Shown here: piece by piece, positions 54,382 to 63,887 of the stretch
Numbering within the stretch: the stretch's first letter is position 1
How the letters are laid out: the number at the start of each line of letters is the position of its first letter
Assembly (NCBI GenBank): GCA_021401465.1
Contig: JADDMT010000008.1
Coordinates: 434,001 to 498,000 of the forward strand
Source: Teratosphaeria epicoccoides
Taxonomy: Eukaryota; Ascomycota; Dothideomycetes; Mycosphaerellales; Teratosphaeriaceae
Direction of reading: 5' to 3'
DNA length: 64,000 nt
Notes under the pieces: model-generated
Databases searched by the model: none
What the model saw: only the letters and a program-made list of their open reading frames with translations
What the model was told of the DNA's origin: nothing
Program-made: the position numbers and the translations under genes

Positions 54382-55600
54382 ATGCCTGCCTCTGTTGCCA
54401 GCAGCGATGAGGACGTGAGGAACTTCTCTACTTAATGACCTGCCTTGAGCTCACTGTGCTTTAGGTCGAAAATTTCATCGTTGACATTGACCAGCTGCAA
54501 AACCACGGCATTGGACAGAGCGATATCCTCAAGCTCAAGGCAAGCAGCTACTACACGGTCGCATCCGTGCACAGCGCCATCTCAAAGACTTTGGGCAAGA
54601 TCAAAGGTCTGTCTGAGCAAAAGGTTGACAAGATCAAGGAGGCGGCGAGGAAGTGCACCGTAAGCTTGTTGCGCCTTTACCGTTCATCGTAGCAGGCAAG
54701 CTGACACCACGGCAGCCTAACGGTAATGGCTTCATGACTGGCGCTGAGTTGCTCCAACTCCGCAGGCGCTGCTTCCGCATTTCCACTGGCAGCAAGCAGT
54801 GGGACTCGATCCTCAACGGCGGCTTCCAATCTGGAAGCATCAGCGAGGTGTATGGAGAGTTCCGTTGTAGAAAGACGCAGCTTGCTCACACGCTCGCCGT
54901 GATGGCCCAGATGCCCAAGGAACAAGGCGGTGCCGCTGGGAAGGTGGCGTACGTCGGTAAGATCTAATCTGGCGACCCGGTGTAATCGTGGTTAACCTGT
55001 TGAAGACACCGAAGGCACCTTCCGTCCCGAGCGTATTGTGCAGATTGCCGAGCGCTTCGGGATAGATCCCGAAACTGCGAATGAGAACATCAGCACCGCA
55101 CGCGCCCAGAATAGCGAGCATCAGCATGAGCTCCTGAGTCAGCTTGCTGAGCAATTCGCGACTGGCGAATTCCGCCTCCTCATTGTCGACTCTATCATGT
55201 CGTTGTTCCGTGTCGATTACGCAGGACGTGGTGAACTCAGCGAGAGGCAGCAGAAGCTCAACGTGCATCTCCGTCGCCTTACCGCTATGGCTGAGGAGTT
55301 CAACCTGACGGTATTCATGACGAACCAAGTCCAGAGCGATCCAGGTGCCAGCGCGCTGTTCGCCGGTGCAGATGGCAGGAAGCCCGTGGGTGGTCATGTT
55401 CTGGCTCATGCATCGACAACTCGGGTGCTGCTGAGGAAAGGCAGAGGTGAGGAGAGAGTTGCGAAGATCCAAGACTCACCAGGTATGTCTTGTCTGTCGT
55501 CAAATCGCTGACCGCGTCACTGATATCTGTAGACTGCCCGGAGCGCGAGGCCACCTACATCATTACGAACGGCGGCATCAACGATCCAGAGAAGGCATAA
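54382..55600 (+). CDS. DMC1: Meiotic recombinase Dmc1 with altered Walker A motif
   Basis: Five exons, 54382-54414, 54465-54659, 54716-54956, 55006-55482 and 55533-55600, with four introns of 49-56 bp give 337 residues, the normal Dmc1 length. The N-terminal helix-hairpin-helix part reads VDIDQLQNHGIG...YYTVASVH, which marks Dmc1 rather than Rad51. The RecA core shows RISTGSKQWDSIL, DTEGTFRPERI, Walker B LLIVDSIMSLFRVD, FMTNQVQSDPGA and the ending ITNGGINDPEKA. Walker A reads GEFRCRKTQ instead of GEFR(T/C)GKTQ: Arg128 (codon AGA, 54869-54871) replaces the invariant Gly before the catalytic Lys129. A single G-to-A change from GGA would explain it. ATP binding would probably be impaired. Family role is strand exchange between homologues in meiosis, in the nucleus. 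Confidence 0.93.
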
Positions 55601-55806
55601 GCGCTGCGTGATCCTGACATCTGTTGTCATTTCGTCGGCCAGGTGCTCGATTTGCTGAAATGGTATGGTGATGTGGTGAGAGGGGTTCTATTTGCTGCCG
55701 TAAGATATCAAGTTCGCTCGTTCAGACAAGCATTACAGTGTGCAGAAACGTAGAGGAAATCTGTATAAATACGTTAACCTACCTGTGGGTGAACTGTCGA
55801 AGACCT
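55601..55806. other. Short intergenic region between convergent genes
   Basis: Shared 3' ends of DMC1 and the hydrolase gene. Confidence 0.5.
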
Positions 55807-57021
55807 TCATCTGTGTGGTCGCTCTTCACTCAGACTCAGCAAGAACTTAGCCACACCATCCTGACCCTCGCGCCGAGTCGTAGCTTCCGTATGCAGCGCA
55901 CCGATGATGTTTCTCCTTTCATACGTCAATGACAGCTCCTTGCACACACCTTCCAGTTTCTCAATTTCCTCGGCAGGCACAACCTCATCCCTCGTCGCGG
56001 GCATCAGAAGAAGTTTCGGCCTTCGTACATGGGAATCAGCGATCCTCCGCAGAGCGACTTCGCTATCCCAGTGATTCCAAAGAAAAGGATGAAGATACTG
56101 GTATGGGAGCCACTTCTGCGGATAGAGTGCAAACAGCATCGATTTGATCGAGGTAAATGGCGTCTCCATGATCAGGCCGATGATAGCGCGCGAATCGACA
56201 CCGGAGCTAGAATGGATGTAGCTTGCAGCTGCTGTGCTTGCAACGCCGGCGCCGACTGACTGGCCCCAAAGCACGAGGGCAGCGGTCGGATAGGTCTTTG
56301 CAACCCACTGAAGCATGGCTTGTGCGTCTAGCTCGATGCCTTTCTGTGAAGCGCGGCCGGAGGATGTCCAGTAGCCGCGGTAGGATAGGGCGATGATGGT
56401 GAAGTGGACACTCTCTGGCCCATGGTTATGAACGAGCTTTAGCACTTGAGAGAGCAAAGGGAGGCGAGGCGGAGGAGAACTGCCATTGCCTTGGAAGTAG
56501 CATACCACAATCTTCTTCCCGCCTTCACCGCTGCTCGTCTTCCTGTCCTCTGGCATATGCCCGACGGCCAGACTGATCTTTGTGTCATCCAGACTCCGTA
56601 TTTGCTTCTCTTCCCATTCTACCGGCTTGCAAGCCGCCGTGTAGTCTTCTAGCTTTTCATACCGAGCGAAAGGTGGCATGTATGGCATGTAGATGATGCG
56701 GTCCTGGAAAGCGACTGTCATGAAGCATTTGTATGCCCATAGTAACAGCAGGAGGCCGAAGAAGACGACTGGTGGGACCAGGATAGGTGGGACATTACCT
56801 GTCAAAAGGCTGCGTCTTTGCTCGAGCTTTAAGCGCTGCGAGATCCCGCTGGAGCTCGACGTCTTCGCGCATGGTGAAGGTCGTACGTTCGAGTGGCAAT
56901 GGTGATCTCTTGATGCTGTTGTCCATTTTCGGGCAAAGCCTATAAGGGCAGTGGGTGAGGAGATGCCACCAATGCGGCGCGAGATGGAGCGGATCAGCAT
57001 TCCAACACAGCCATTGTTCAT
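55807..57021 (-). CDS. Membrane-anchored alpha/beta hydrolase
   Basis: A single exon from ATG 57021 encodes 404 residues. A basic N-terminal part (about residues 1-72) is followed by one membrane segment at about 76-103 (ILVPPVVFFGLLLLLWAYKC). The hydrolase fold follows: oxyanion region VVCYFQGNGSSPP, YRGYWTSSGRASQKGIELDAQAMLQW, nucleophile elbow LWGQSVGAGVAS (Ser in GQSVG), acid region PATRDEVVP, and His in IIGALHTEA. The triad is therefore complete. It resembles the ABHD12/ABHD13/Bem46 group of membrane serine hydrolases, whose fungal members sit at the ER or plasma membrane. Substrate is unknown. A shorter start further in is possible because the first 70 residues show no clear motif. Confidence 0.85.
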   Translation of the reverse strand: MNNGCVGMLIRSISRRIGGISSPTALIGFARKWTTASRDHHCHSNVRPSPCAKTSSSSGISQRLKLEQRRSLLTGNVPPILVPPVVFFGLLLLLWAYKCFMTVAFQDRIIYMPYMPPFARYEKLEDYTAACKPVEWEEKQIRSLDDTKISLAVGHMPEDRKTSSGEGGKKIVVCYFQGNGSSPPPRLPLLSQVLKLVHNHGPESVHFTIIALSYRGYWTSSGRASQKGIELDAQAMLQWVAKTYPTAALVLWGQSVGAGVASTAAASYIHSSSGVDSRAIIGLIMETPFTSIKSMLFALYPQKWLPYQYLHPFLWNHWDSEVALRRIADSHVRRPKLLLMPATRDEVVPAEEIEKLEGVCKELSLTYERRNIIGALHTEATTRREGQDGVAKFLLSLSEERPHR

Positions 57022-57621
57022 GTGCTTGCCGGCATTTCCAGCTGTGGTATAGTTCGAGATGCCGCGAAGATGTCCAGATCCGGCAGGAACGAGGTGGGGC
57101 GGGCCGAAAGTCGGCGCTTATAACTGCGAATTCCATAGATGAGTGGACTCCCGTGACGCGCCATTTGGGGAGATCTATTCGGCCGACTGCACGTGCGCTC
57201 GTGAAGAACACTGCTCGAGGTAGGCGTTCGTAATTTCAAAGTTGCTACACAATCGAAACCTACCACTACACCAGATCGCTTGGAAACTGCGGGGTTTGTA
57301 GAGCAGATCTGGGTGCTTTCCGTAGACTCACATTGTTTTCCTGGACAATCTGCTGCCCACGAGAACCTGCTAACGTACATCGCAGGTGACCTCTGACTTT
57401 ATATCAGGTATGAGCCACAGGCATGATACTAATGCGTCTTGAGCAACTTCACTGGTACGCCTGCTAAGAGAAGCAGTCACTACTTGGTCTCGCGTGCTCA
57501 TCTTTCTGCATCAAGCTCAGCTAGCGGTAATCATTCAAGCAACTGCACCACTGAAAAGAACCCCACATCTCAGATTGACTGCTGCAAACCTCAAGAACTT
57601 GCTATCACTACTTCTGTCGAC
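57022..57621. promoter_or_regulatory. Divergent upstream region of hydrolase and YDG/SRA genes
   Basis: About 600 bp between two divergent starts. The frame of the YDG/SRA gene is open back to 57439 without an ATG, so a 5' exon or long leader may lie here. Confidence 0.4.
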
Positions 57622-59400
57622 ATGGGCGCCGAAGCGTCAAAGGAAGAAATGGCGCGAATTGAGGCTGCGACGCAGGCAGAACTGGCGCAGCAGACTGCCA
57701 TGTACAAGAAGCAAGCTGAGGATGAGATCGAAGCGCAGCAGGCGAAGACCAATGCGCAGTTATCGGAAATCATCGCTTCAGGTCAACCGAGTGCGAAGCT
57801 GAAGAGGTCTTCCAAAGGTCAAGCTTCTACTGGTCCTCCCAAGCGGCCAAACCAACAGAAACCCGGTCTTGATGGCGAGGACGTGTCTTCAGTGTCTCAT
57901 GGCAGTGACAGCATGGTCAAAGAAGAGTCGTCTTCAGTGTCTCATGGCAGTGACAGCATGGTCAAAGAAGAGTCGATCTCTGAAGGAGAGGTCGACGAGC
58001 CTGTAGACGAAGGACCGCTCGGCGACCTTCTGACGCGAAACACTGGGTCCGTAAAGAAGGGCAAAGCTTCCAAGCAACTGGCCCCTACTGTCCAAGATCC
58101 CAAGCAGACCAAATCACTAGCTTATAGGAATCATGCATCTGACCACCCTGCAGTCGTAGCATCTGGAAGCAGGAGACCACAACCGCCAACAGAAACTTCG
58201 GCGGACAGGCTTTCTGAAGCTGTTCCTAACGGACCACGATCGGGCTCTGCCAGGCATTCAATGGCAAGTGCATTTGCCGAGGAAAGACGTGCTGGTCTAG
58301 CGCGACTTGGCAAGATACCAAAGCGCGCTGCTACATCGCCCACCGATGAGGTCCCGAAGAAAAAGGTGAAGGCCCCAGAGAAGGAGGTCGTCACAAGCAT
58401 CGATGAACGTCCTCCACGATGGTACAACAGTCTCAAGTTCGAGAATAGCCGCAAACCTTCCGAGGCGCAGACGTCCAAAATTTTGGAAGGTCTGAAAGCA
58501 GATATCAAGAAAACGCAAGATCCTGGATTCTTCAAAGATGTCAACAAGGCGAAGCAACACGAAGTGTTTAACAACATCCGAAAACGGTTACATGAGGTTC
58601 CGTTTCAGCCAGTGTCTGCACAGCTTCTACGCAACAATCGCATGTTGCACGAGGACAGTGGACTCCCTATACTGTTCGAAGCGAAGTACCCATGGGACAT
58701 CAGAGCAGACGCAGAAGAGCAATACAACAAGTGGTGTCTGCAAGAATTCGAGACAGATCTGCTCCACCACATTGAGCGTGGTGTGCCAAAGAAGGGCGCA
58801 GCCATTGGATCGGTGCAAGATAGGGTGGACCCAAATTTCAAAAAATCCGCCAAGTTCTTTGGCAATGGCCTGCTACTGAACGGACAGTGGTGGCCGACGC
58901 AATTAGCGTCATTCCGTGATGGTGCCCATGGCGAAACCATTAAAGGCATCTCAGGCAGCAGGGCAGAAGGCGCGTACTCTTGCATCATGTCTGGCGGCAC
59001 TGATTACGACAACAAGAACGGTGAAGGCAACGAAGACATGGGTGATGTCGTCTCATACTGTGGCATGGATTCTACCACTGGCAAGATTACCGAGGAGACG
59101 CAAATGCTGATGCGCAATGAGGAGGGCGGCTCGGCGAAGCCGGTCAGGCTCATTAGGTCTCATCAATGTCCCAATAAGGCTTACGCACCTGAAATAGGAT
59201 TTCGGTATGATGGGCTGTATGAGGTTGTGAGCCATCAGCGTATAGATCCCGAGGCTTCGACACGGCAGCGTATTAGGTTCAAGTTGGTGAGGTTGAGGGG
59301 GCAGGATCCGATCAGAGGCGGCGATGGGCCGGAGAGAAGGCCGACGGATCAGGAGATGAAGGCGTATAGAGACGATAAGAGGATGCGTGGGTACGCGTGA
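57622..59400 (+). CDS. YDG/SRA-domain protein
   Basis: A single exon from ATG 57622 encodes 592 residues. The N-terminus is Glu/Gln/Ala-rich and likely coiled-coil (about residues 6-50). A disordered, charged middle contains an exact duplicated 15-residue unit (SSVSHGSDSMVKEES, residues about 89-118) and several Lys-rich patches that could be nuclear signals. A helical region lies near 270-380. The YDG/SRA domain is at about 408-575: FGNGLLLNGQWWPTQLASFRDGAHGETIKGI, GAYSCIMSGGTDYDNKNG, VSYCGMDS, LIRSHQ, YAPEIGFRYDGLYEVV. In animals and plants SRA domains read methylated cytosine (UHRF1, KYP). In fungi their role is little known. No RING or SET domain is present. Nuclear chromatin binding is inferred, not shown. 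Confidence 0.85.
   Translation: MGAEASKEEMARIEAATQAELAQQTAMYKKQAEDEIEAQQAKTNAQLSEIIASGQPSAKLKRSSKGQASTGPPKRPNQQKPGLDGEDVSSVSHGSDSMVKEESSSVSHGSDSMVKEESISEGEVDEPVDEGPLGDLLTRNTGSVKKGKASKQLAPTVQDPKQTKSLAYRNHASDHPAVVASGSRRPQPPTETSADRLSEAVPNGPRSGSARHSMASAFAEERRAGLARLGKIPKRAATSPTDEVPKKKVKAPEKEVVTSIDERPPRWYNSLKFENSRKPSEAQTSKILEGLKADIKKTQDPGFFKDVNKAKQHEVFNNIRKRLHEVPFQPVSAQLLRNNRMLHEDSGLPILFEAKYPWDIRADAEEQYNKWCLQEFETDLLHHIERGVPKKGAAIGSVQDRVDPNFKKSAKFFGNGLLLNGQWWPTQLASFRDGAHGETIKGISGSRAEGAYSCIMSGGTDYDNKNGEGNEDMGDVVSYCGMDSTTGKITEETQMLMRNEEGGSAKPVRLIRSHQCPNKAYAPEIGFRYDGLYEVVSHQRIDPEASTRQRIRFKLVRLRGQDPIRGGDGPERRPTDQEMKAYRDDKRMRGYA
57886..57975 (+). repeat. Exact 45-bp tandem duplication inside the YDG/SRA gene
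   Basis: Two identical 45-bp units (57886-57930 and 57931-57975), in frame, each encoding SSVSHGSDSMVKEES. No base differs between them. Confidence 0.95.
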
Positions 59401-60074
59401 GGGAAGGCAGCGTCTGGGTCGAGGTGTGGTGAGGGTGATGGTACATGGTTGAGGGCTGTCGCAGCGATTGCTGCTGACGAGGAAGCTCGACCAAGGAGAA
59501 GCTCATGTCAGCGCGAGTGTGGAATAGGGTAGACTGTCAGGCGGCTTTTGCGGAAGCTCGCGCTGGGTTGCTGGCAGATAGACATGATGGCAGGTTGTGC
59601 AATGCGGCAGGCAGGTCGACTTCTGGGCGGGCTCTGCCAGTGATACAAGGCGGACGTGGCCTGCCAGTAACCAGGAGAGGGCAGTGCTATACCTCGGCCT
59701 CCTAGCAAAGACTCATGTCGTACCGGTGGCTTACTATCGCTTGACTCAAGGCATGGATAGGCGTGCTTTCCACCAACCGAGCCGTCGACCAGTCGACGGG
59801 TGGAGCCGATGCTTCGTGAGATGTACTGACAGTTTCAGCGAGGGACCGCGTCGTCTGTCTTTCGACGTTCTGGCGAAGAGGCAGGCGTGCCGACGGGCAG
59901 ATTTTGAAGTGCGAAAAAGACATCAAGACATTACTGCGTCAGGGAAGGACGCGCATTACCAAAGAACAGAGCCCGCGATCAACCAGGCACCCTCTGTACC
60001 ACATTCCCGCTCCAATCCCGCACGCCAACGAGCCCAAATACATGCCCATCCCCATCGCAAACCTCAAATCACGC
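59401..60074. other. Intergenic region between convergent genes
   Basis: No gene is supported. It carries the 3' ends of the YDG/SRA gene and of the unrecognised gene to the right. Confidence 0.5.
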
Positions 60075-61910
60075 CTATTCCACCCTCACCGCCCTCACAG
60101 CCCCCTCGCCCCTCGTCTCCTCCCTCTGCACCTCCCCAAAAACGTCCCACAACTCCACAAATCCGCGAGAATCCGCATCATACTTGCCCACCGTCCCATC
60201 CCTCAAAGCATCCAAATGCCGACTCGTGCCCGCCTCCTTCGTCAACAGCCTCTGCCGGCCCCAATCCAGCTGCACGACCGCCTTCGCGATAAGCTTCGTC
60301 CGAAACCCGCTCGCCTCACTCACCCCGTCCGCCCTCCGCCTCGCCGCAACGTCCGGCGGCTCGTGCCTCCCTCGACTCCGCTCGCGCTCCAGCGTCCCCT
60401 GGGCGAGCGCGCCCCCGCCTTGCCGGTACGCGACGATGCCCGGGAACGCAACGACGCGGACGATGGCCTCCGCGCGGGATTCCTGGTTTGGATTCAGTTT
60501 CGCGCGGTCGTAGCCCTGGTCCGTGCAGTCTTTGGTGTACGGGGAGGCGCGGATCATGGCGGCGAGGTTGAGGCATTCCATGCGTGCGGGCTCGAATTCT
60601 TCGTCTTTGAAGGTCGGGGGGGAGTAGTAGAGGACGTTGGGGAGGAGGCGGGTGAAGCGGCTGAGGAGCGCGGCTTGCTCGGCGATGGCGAGGAGGAGGG
60701 TGTGGTGGGCGAGGGGGAGGCGGAGGAAGGGTGGGGGGAGGGCGAGGGCGTGCGCGCGGATGTTGAAGAGGGGGAGGAGGAGGCGTTCGATTTGGAGGGA
60801 GATTTTGGTGATGGCTTTGCCGAGGGAAGTGGCTGCTGAGGTGGTGTCGTCGTTGTCGTAGTGGGTTTGGAAGCGTGCGCAAAGGCTTGCGCGGTACCTG
60901 GTGCGGCTGAAGCCTATCATGATTACTTGTCAGTAGGTGACGAGTTTTGCAAGGGGCAGGCGTGTTTCACCATCACCGTCGAGATCCTGATCGATCTGCT
61001 GCAACTCCCTCTTCTCCGCGTCGCTCCCACCGAACCACACATCACTAAACACATGCTCCTTCAGCGCTCGCCCAACCATACCCATCACGAGCGCCTGGCG
61101 AGTATGCGCATTCTGGAAAAGCCGGTACCAGCTTCTGAAGCCCTCTGGCCCTCCGAGAGCCAAGCAGCCAATGTAGCGGATCGTGTGCGAATGCTCTTCC
61201 GAGCCCAGCAGACCACGCTTGAAGGTCTCCAACTCTGGACCGCTTGGAAGGTCGTTGAGAGTCTCGGCGGGAAAGGCCTCGGCGAGAGCTTTGGTGGCGG
61301 CGACGATCTGTGCGAAGCGAGAGGCAACGACGTGGTCTTTCTCCTCGGCAGAGACAATGTCTGCGGCGTTTGGCACGGCGGAGAGGATGATGTACTCTGA
61401 GGGGTTGCTTGATATTACCTCGTCGCCTTTGCGCTCGACGATCTTGGGAACCTTGCGCGGTGTGATGGCGAGCCTGGGAGTGTGTCTTCCAAAAGGTTCT
61501 CCAGCTTGCAGTCTCGTTTGACCTACGTCGCGCGCGATGCCAGTGTCATCGGTTCCGAGGGTGGAGCGAGATGGCATCGGGTTCGCATAACCTCCTTCAC
61601 GCAGGCCACCATCCCTGTCATCCTCGCTCAGGCTATCATCCGCATCGTGGTTGGTCCGAGAGTTCCCGTTTCCGCTCCGCGAGCTTCGTGTCGTGGCGCT
61701 GCTGGATGGGTTGGTGTTGCGGGGATGTTTTCCTTGGCTCGACGATGTTGGTCCCGTCTCCAGCTTGGAGGGGAAGCGGACCGTGTGAGTTCGCTTGGCT
61801 GGTTTGGCGGCGCCTCCGTCGTCGGTGCCTCGACTGCGTTTGCCCGACTTGAGATCTCGACCGGCGGGGCGGGCAGTCGTCTGGCGAGCCGATGGCTTGG
61901 AGCGAGTCAT
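60075..61910 (-). CDS. Unrecognised protein, basic disordered N-terminus, two exons
   Basis: Two exons, 60971-61910 and 60075-60913, are joined by a 57-bp intron (GTGAAA donor, a strong CTACTGAC branch, ATAG acceptor) in phase 1, giving 592 residues. ATG 61910 is chosen; the frame opens upstream only with GTG. Residues 1-150 are Arg/Ser/Thr/Lys-rich with nuclear-signal-like clusters (KSGKRSRG, KPAKRTHTVRFPSK). A helical region follows from about 165 to 310 (EYIILSAVPNAADIVSAEEKDH, HTIRYIGCLALGGPEGFRSWYRLF). The second exon continues with hydrophobic helices (ITKISLQIERLLLPLFN). A long G-rich, high-GC stretch at 60.6-60.8 kb gives leucine- and proline-rich sequence. No family is recognised. 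It could be a conserved ascomycete protein of unknown role. Confidence 0.6.
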
Positions 61911-62324
61911 GTTTGCTGGGATTGGGAGGATGAGGGGATGGGGAGAGTCAACAGGAGAAGTGCGGGTGGAGGGAGGCACACAGCCAGGAAGACAATGGCA
62001 ATGTGTTTGCTACTTGCCGTATCCGGCAAAGCCAGCATTCCTCCCTTGAGTCCATGACAACAACCGCCTGACGTTTCCGGCTTGACAGAAATGTAAGAAG
62101 CCACAGACAAGAAATGTACTACGCCACAGACAGGAAATGTGATGAGCCACTGATGACAGGAAGATGATTACCATCTGACGTCCGTGTGAGGTCACTGACA
62201 TGGCGATCCCTGTATCTCGCCTGACTTGTTCCTTCCTGACTTGGAGCTCCGGCGAAACGACGGCATCCACTTCAGCGACGACCCACTCTTTCACGGTCGC
62301 AACTTCCCATTCCCCTTCCGACAC
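61911..62324. other. Intergenic region
   Basis: Upstream region of the 592-residue protein and 3' region of the next minus-strand gene. A near-duplicate phrase (ccacagacAgGAAATGT) occurs near 62101-62142. Confidence 0.4.
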
Positions 62325-63887
62325 TCACCCCCTTACACCCGCCTCCCCAAAAACCTCCCCGTCATCCCCCCTCTCCCTCGGAAGCTGCCGCACATCCAGC
62401 AGCCCGCCGAAACTCAACCTCCTATTCGGCAGCCGCTTGAACCACTCCTCCTCCTCCTCCTCCTCCTCCGCCGCCGCCGCCGCAGCACCCACAACCCCGC
62501 ACGCCCCCGCACGAAAATCCAAGCCAAACTCAGCACTCTCCTTACTATCCCCAACCGTCGCGCGCTCGTCCGCCACCGCGCCTCCGCCGCCGGGGTCGAC
62601 AATCGGCGAGTCGTGCACCATCAGGCGCCACGCCTCGTCTCGCCGGACGCGGAGCGCGGCCGCGGGGCTCTGCGGCACCTCGTTGATCCAGGTCTGGAGG
62701 CGCGTGGCGCGGGCGCTGCGGGGCGGGGTTTTCGGGAGGTGGCGGGAGAGGGGTCGTTTGGGGGCGTCTGGGAGGTGGTGGTTCGGGGGGATGGGACGGT
62801 GAGGGGGGGAGGAGGAGGAGGGGTGGGGTGGGGTGTTGTTGGGGTTTCGGGAGGGGCGTTTGAAGCAGGGGTTTCTGTGATGCGAGGGGTTGGCGAGGAT
62901 GTTGTGGAGGCGGGTTGCGGCGGCGTGGGGTCCGGGCTTTCTGGTTTTCAGGCTTTCCCTTTGGGGCTGCTGCTGAGCCGGCGAGAGAGCGGCTGTCTCC
63001 TCGTCGGCTGACCACCCTCTAGACCTCAGCTCCTGGATCTGCCTCTCATTCCACTTCAGCAGCGCATACTTCCTCCTTGCCTCCCTCACGTCTCCAACTA
63101 GAAACTCCGTCCCACCTCTCCTCTCCGTCGTCGAGACGACGGAAAGACAGGCTACCACACCATCGAATTCAGCTTCCTGAGCGAAGAGAGCGAGTTCGGT
63201 CAAGCGCTCTGTGTCCCAGGAGTACACGGAGGTGAGCCTGTACTTGAAGATCCCAAGCGTGGTAGCGAAGGGATGCAGGTGTGAGGGGATCAGGACGTGG
63301 AGGCGACGTGAGGGCTGATTACAAGGGTTCCAGTGATGGGTGATGTGGTTGACCAGATCGAATGCCGAAGCTGTGTTGTCCGTGAAGCGGGAGGATGATT
63401 GGGTCAAGGGCGTGGTGATGGCGACCAGGTGAGCGATCCGGCCTTTCCAGGGGACGAAGGTGTCGAGGTGCTGGCGCTGGGGCGATGCTGACCTTTGGAA
63501 GGCCTGGGTGCCATCAGCGGTAGACAGGTTGCTGTTGGCCTTGATGTTGGTGTGCATGATATCGCTGCGGGTGCCGTTCGTTCTTCTGCTGCTGCCACGC
63601 GTATCGTTGGTTCGGACGCCATTGGATCGAACAGCTGCAACACCGTCCATCCAAGTCCTGATACCCCAGTTGCCGCTGGCACCGCTGCTTGCAATCTGAC
63701 TGCCGCTCGTGCCGCTCTTGAAGCGCTTGTTCTTGACCAGCTCTCCGTCGATCTGGTCATTGTCAATCTCATAGACGTACTCAGCAGCCTTCCGCTTAGC
63801 ATGCCTGAACGGAAGCGTAGTCTGCCCATTGACATTGCAGACGAGGTTGACAGGTCCGCCGACAAACATGGAGATGTTAGCCTGCAT
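62325..63887 (-). CDS. Unrecognised protein with acidic C-terminal run, 5' end possibly beyond the window
   Basis: A single exon from ATG 63887 encodes 520 residues. The frame stays open to 63956, where a TAG could be a splice acceptor, and the extra residues (HTHTHGDTAFDRITDYDRA) look protein-like. So the true start may be in an exon near or beyond the right edge. Residues about 150-290 look folded (RIAHLVAITTPL, RRLHVLIPSHLHPFATTLGIFKYRL, VYSWDTERLTELALFAQEAEFDGVVACL). The last 230 residues are Pro/Arg-rich then Ala/Glu-rich with a run of eight Glu. The family is not recognised. The skewed C-terminal composition follows a local GC-rich patch at 62.4-62.9 kb. Confidence 0.55.
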   Translation of the reverse strand: MQANISMFVGGPVNLVCNVNGQTTLPFRHAKRKAAEYVYEIDNDQIDGELVKNKRFKSGTSGSQIASSGASGNWGIRTWMDGVAAVRSNGVRTNDTRGSSRRTNGTRSDIMHTNIKANSNLSTADGTQAFQRSASPQRQHLDTFVPWKGRIAHLVAITTPLTQSSSRFTDNTASAFDLVNHITHHWNPCNQPSRRLHVLIPSHLHPFATTLGIFKYRLTSVYSWDTERLTELALFAQEAEFDGVVACLSVVSTTERRGGTEFLVGDVREARRKYALLKWNERQIQELRSRGWSADEETAALSPAQQQPQRESLKTRKPGPHAAATRLHNILANPSHHRNPCFKRPSRNPNNTPPHPSSSSPPHRPIPPNHHLPDAPKRPLSRHLPKTPPRSARATRLQTWINEVPQSPAAALRVRRDEAWRLMVHDSPIVDPGGGGAVADERATVGDSKESAEFGLDFRAGACGVVGAAAAAAEEEEEEEEWFKRLPNRRLSFGGLLDVRQLPRERGDDGEVFGEAGVRG

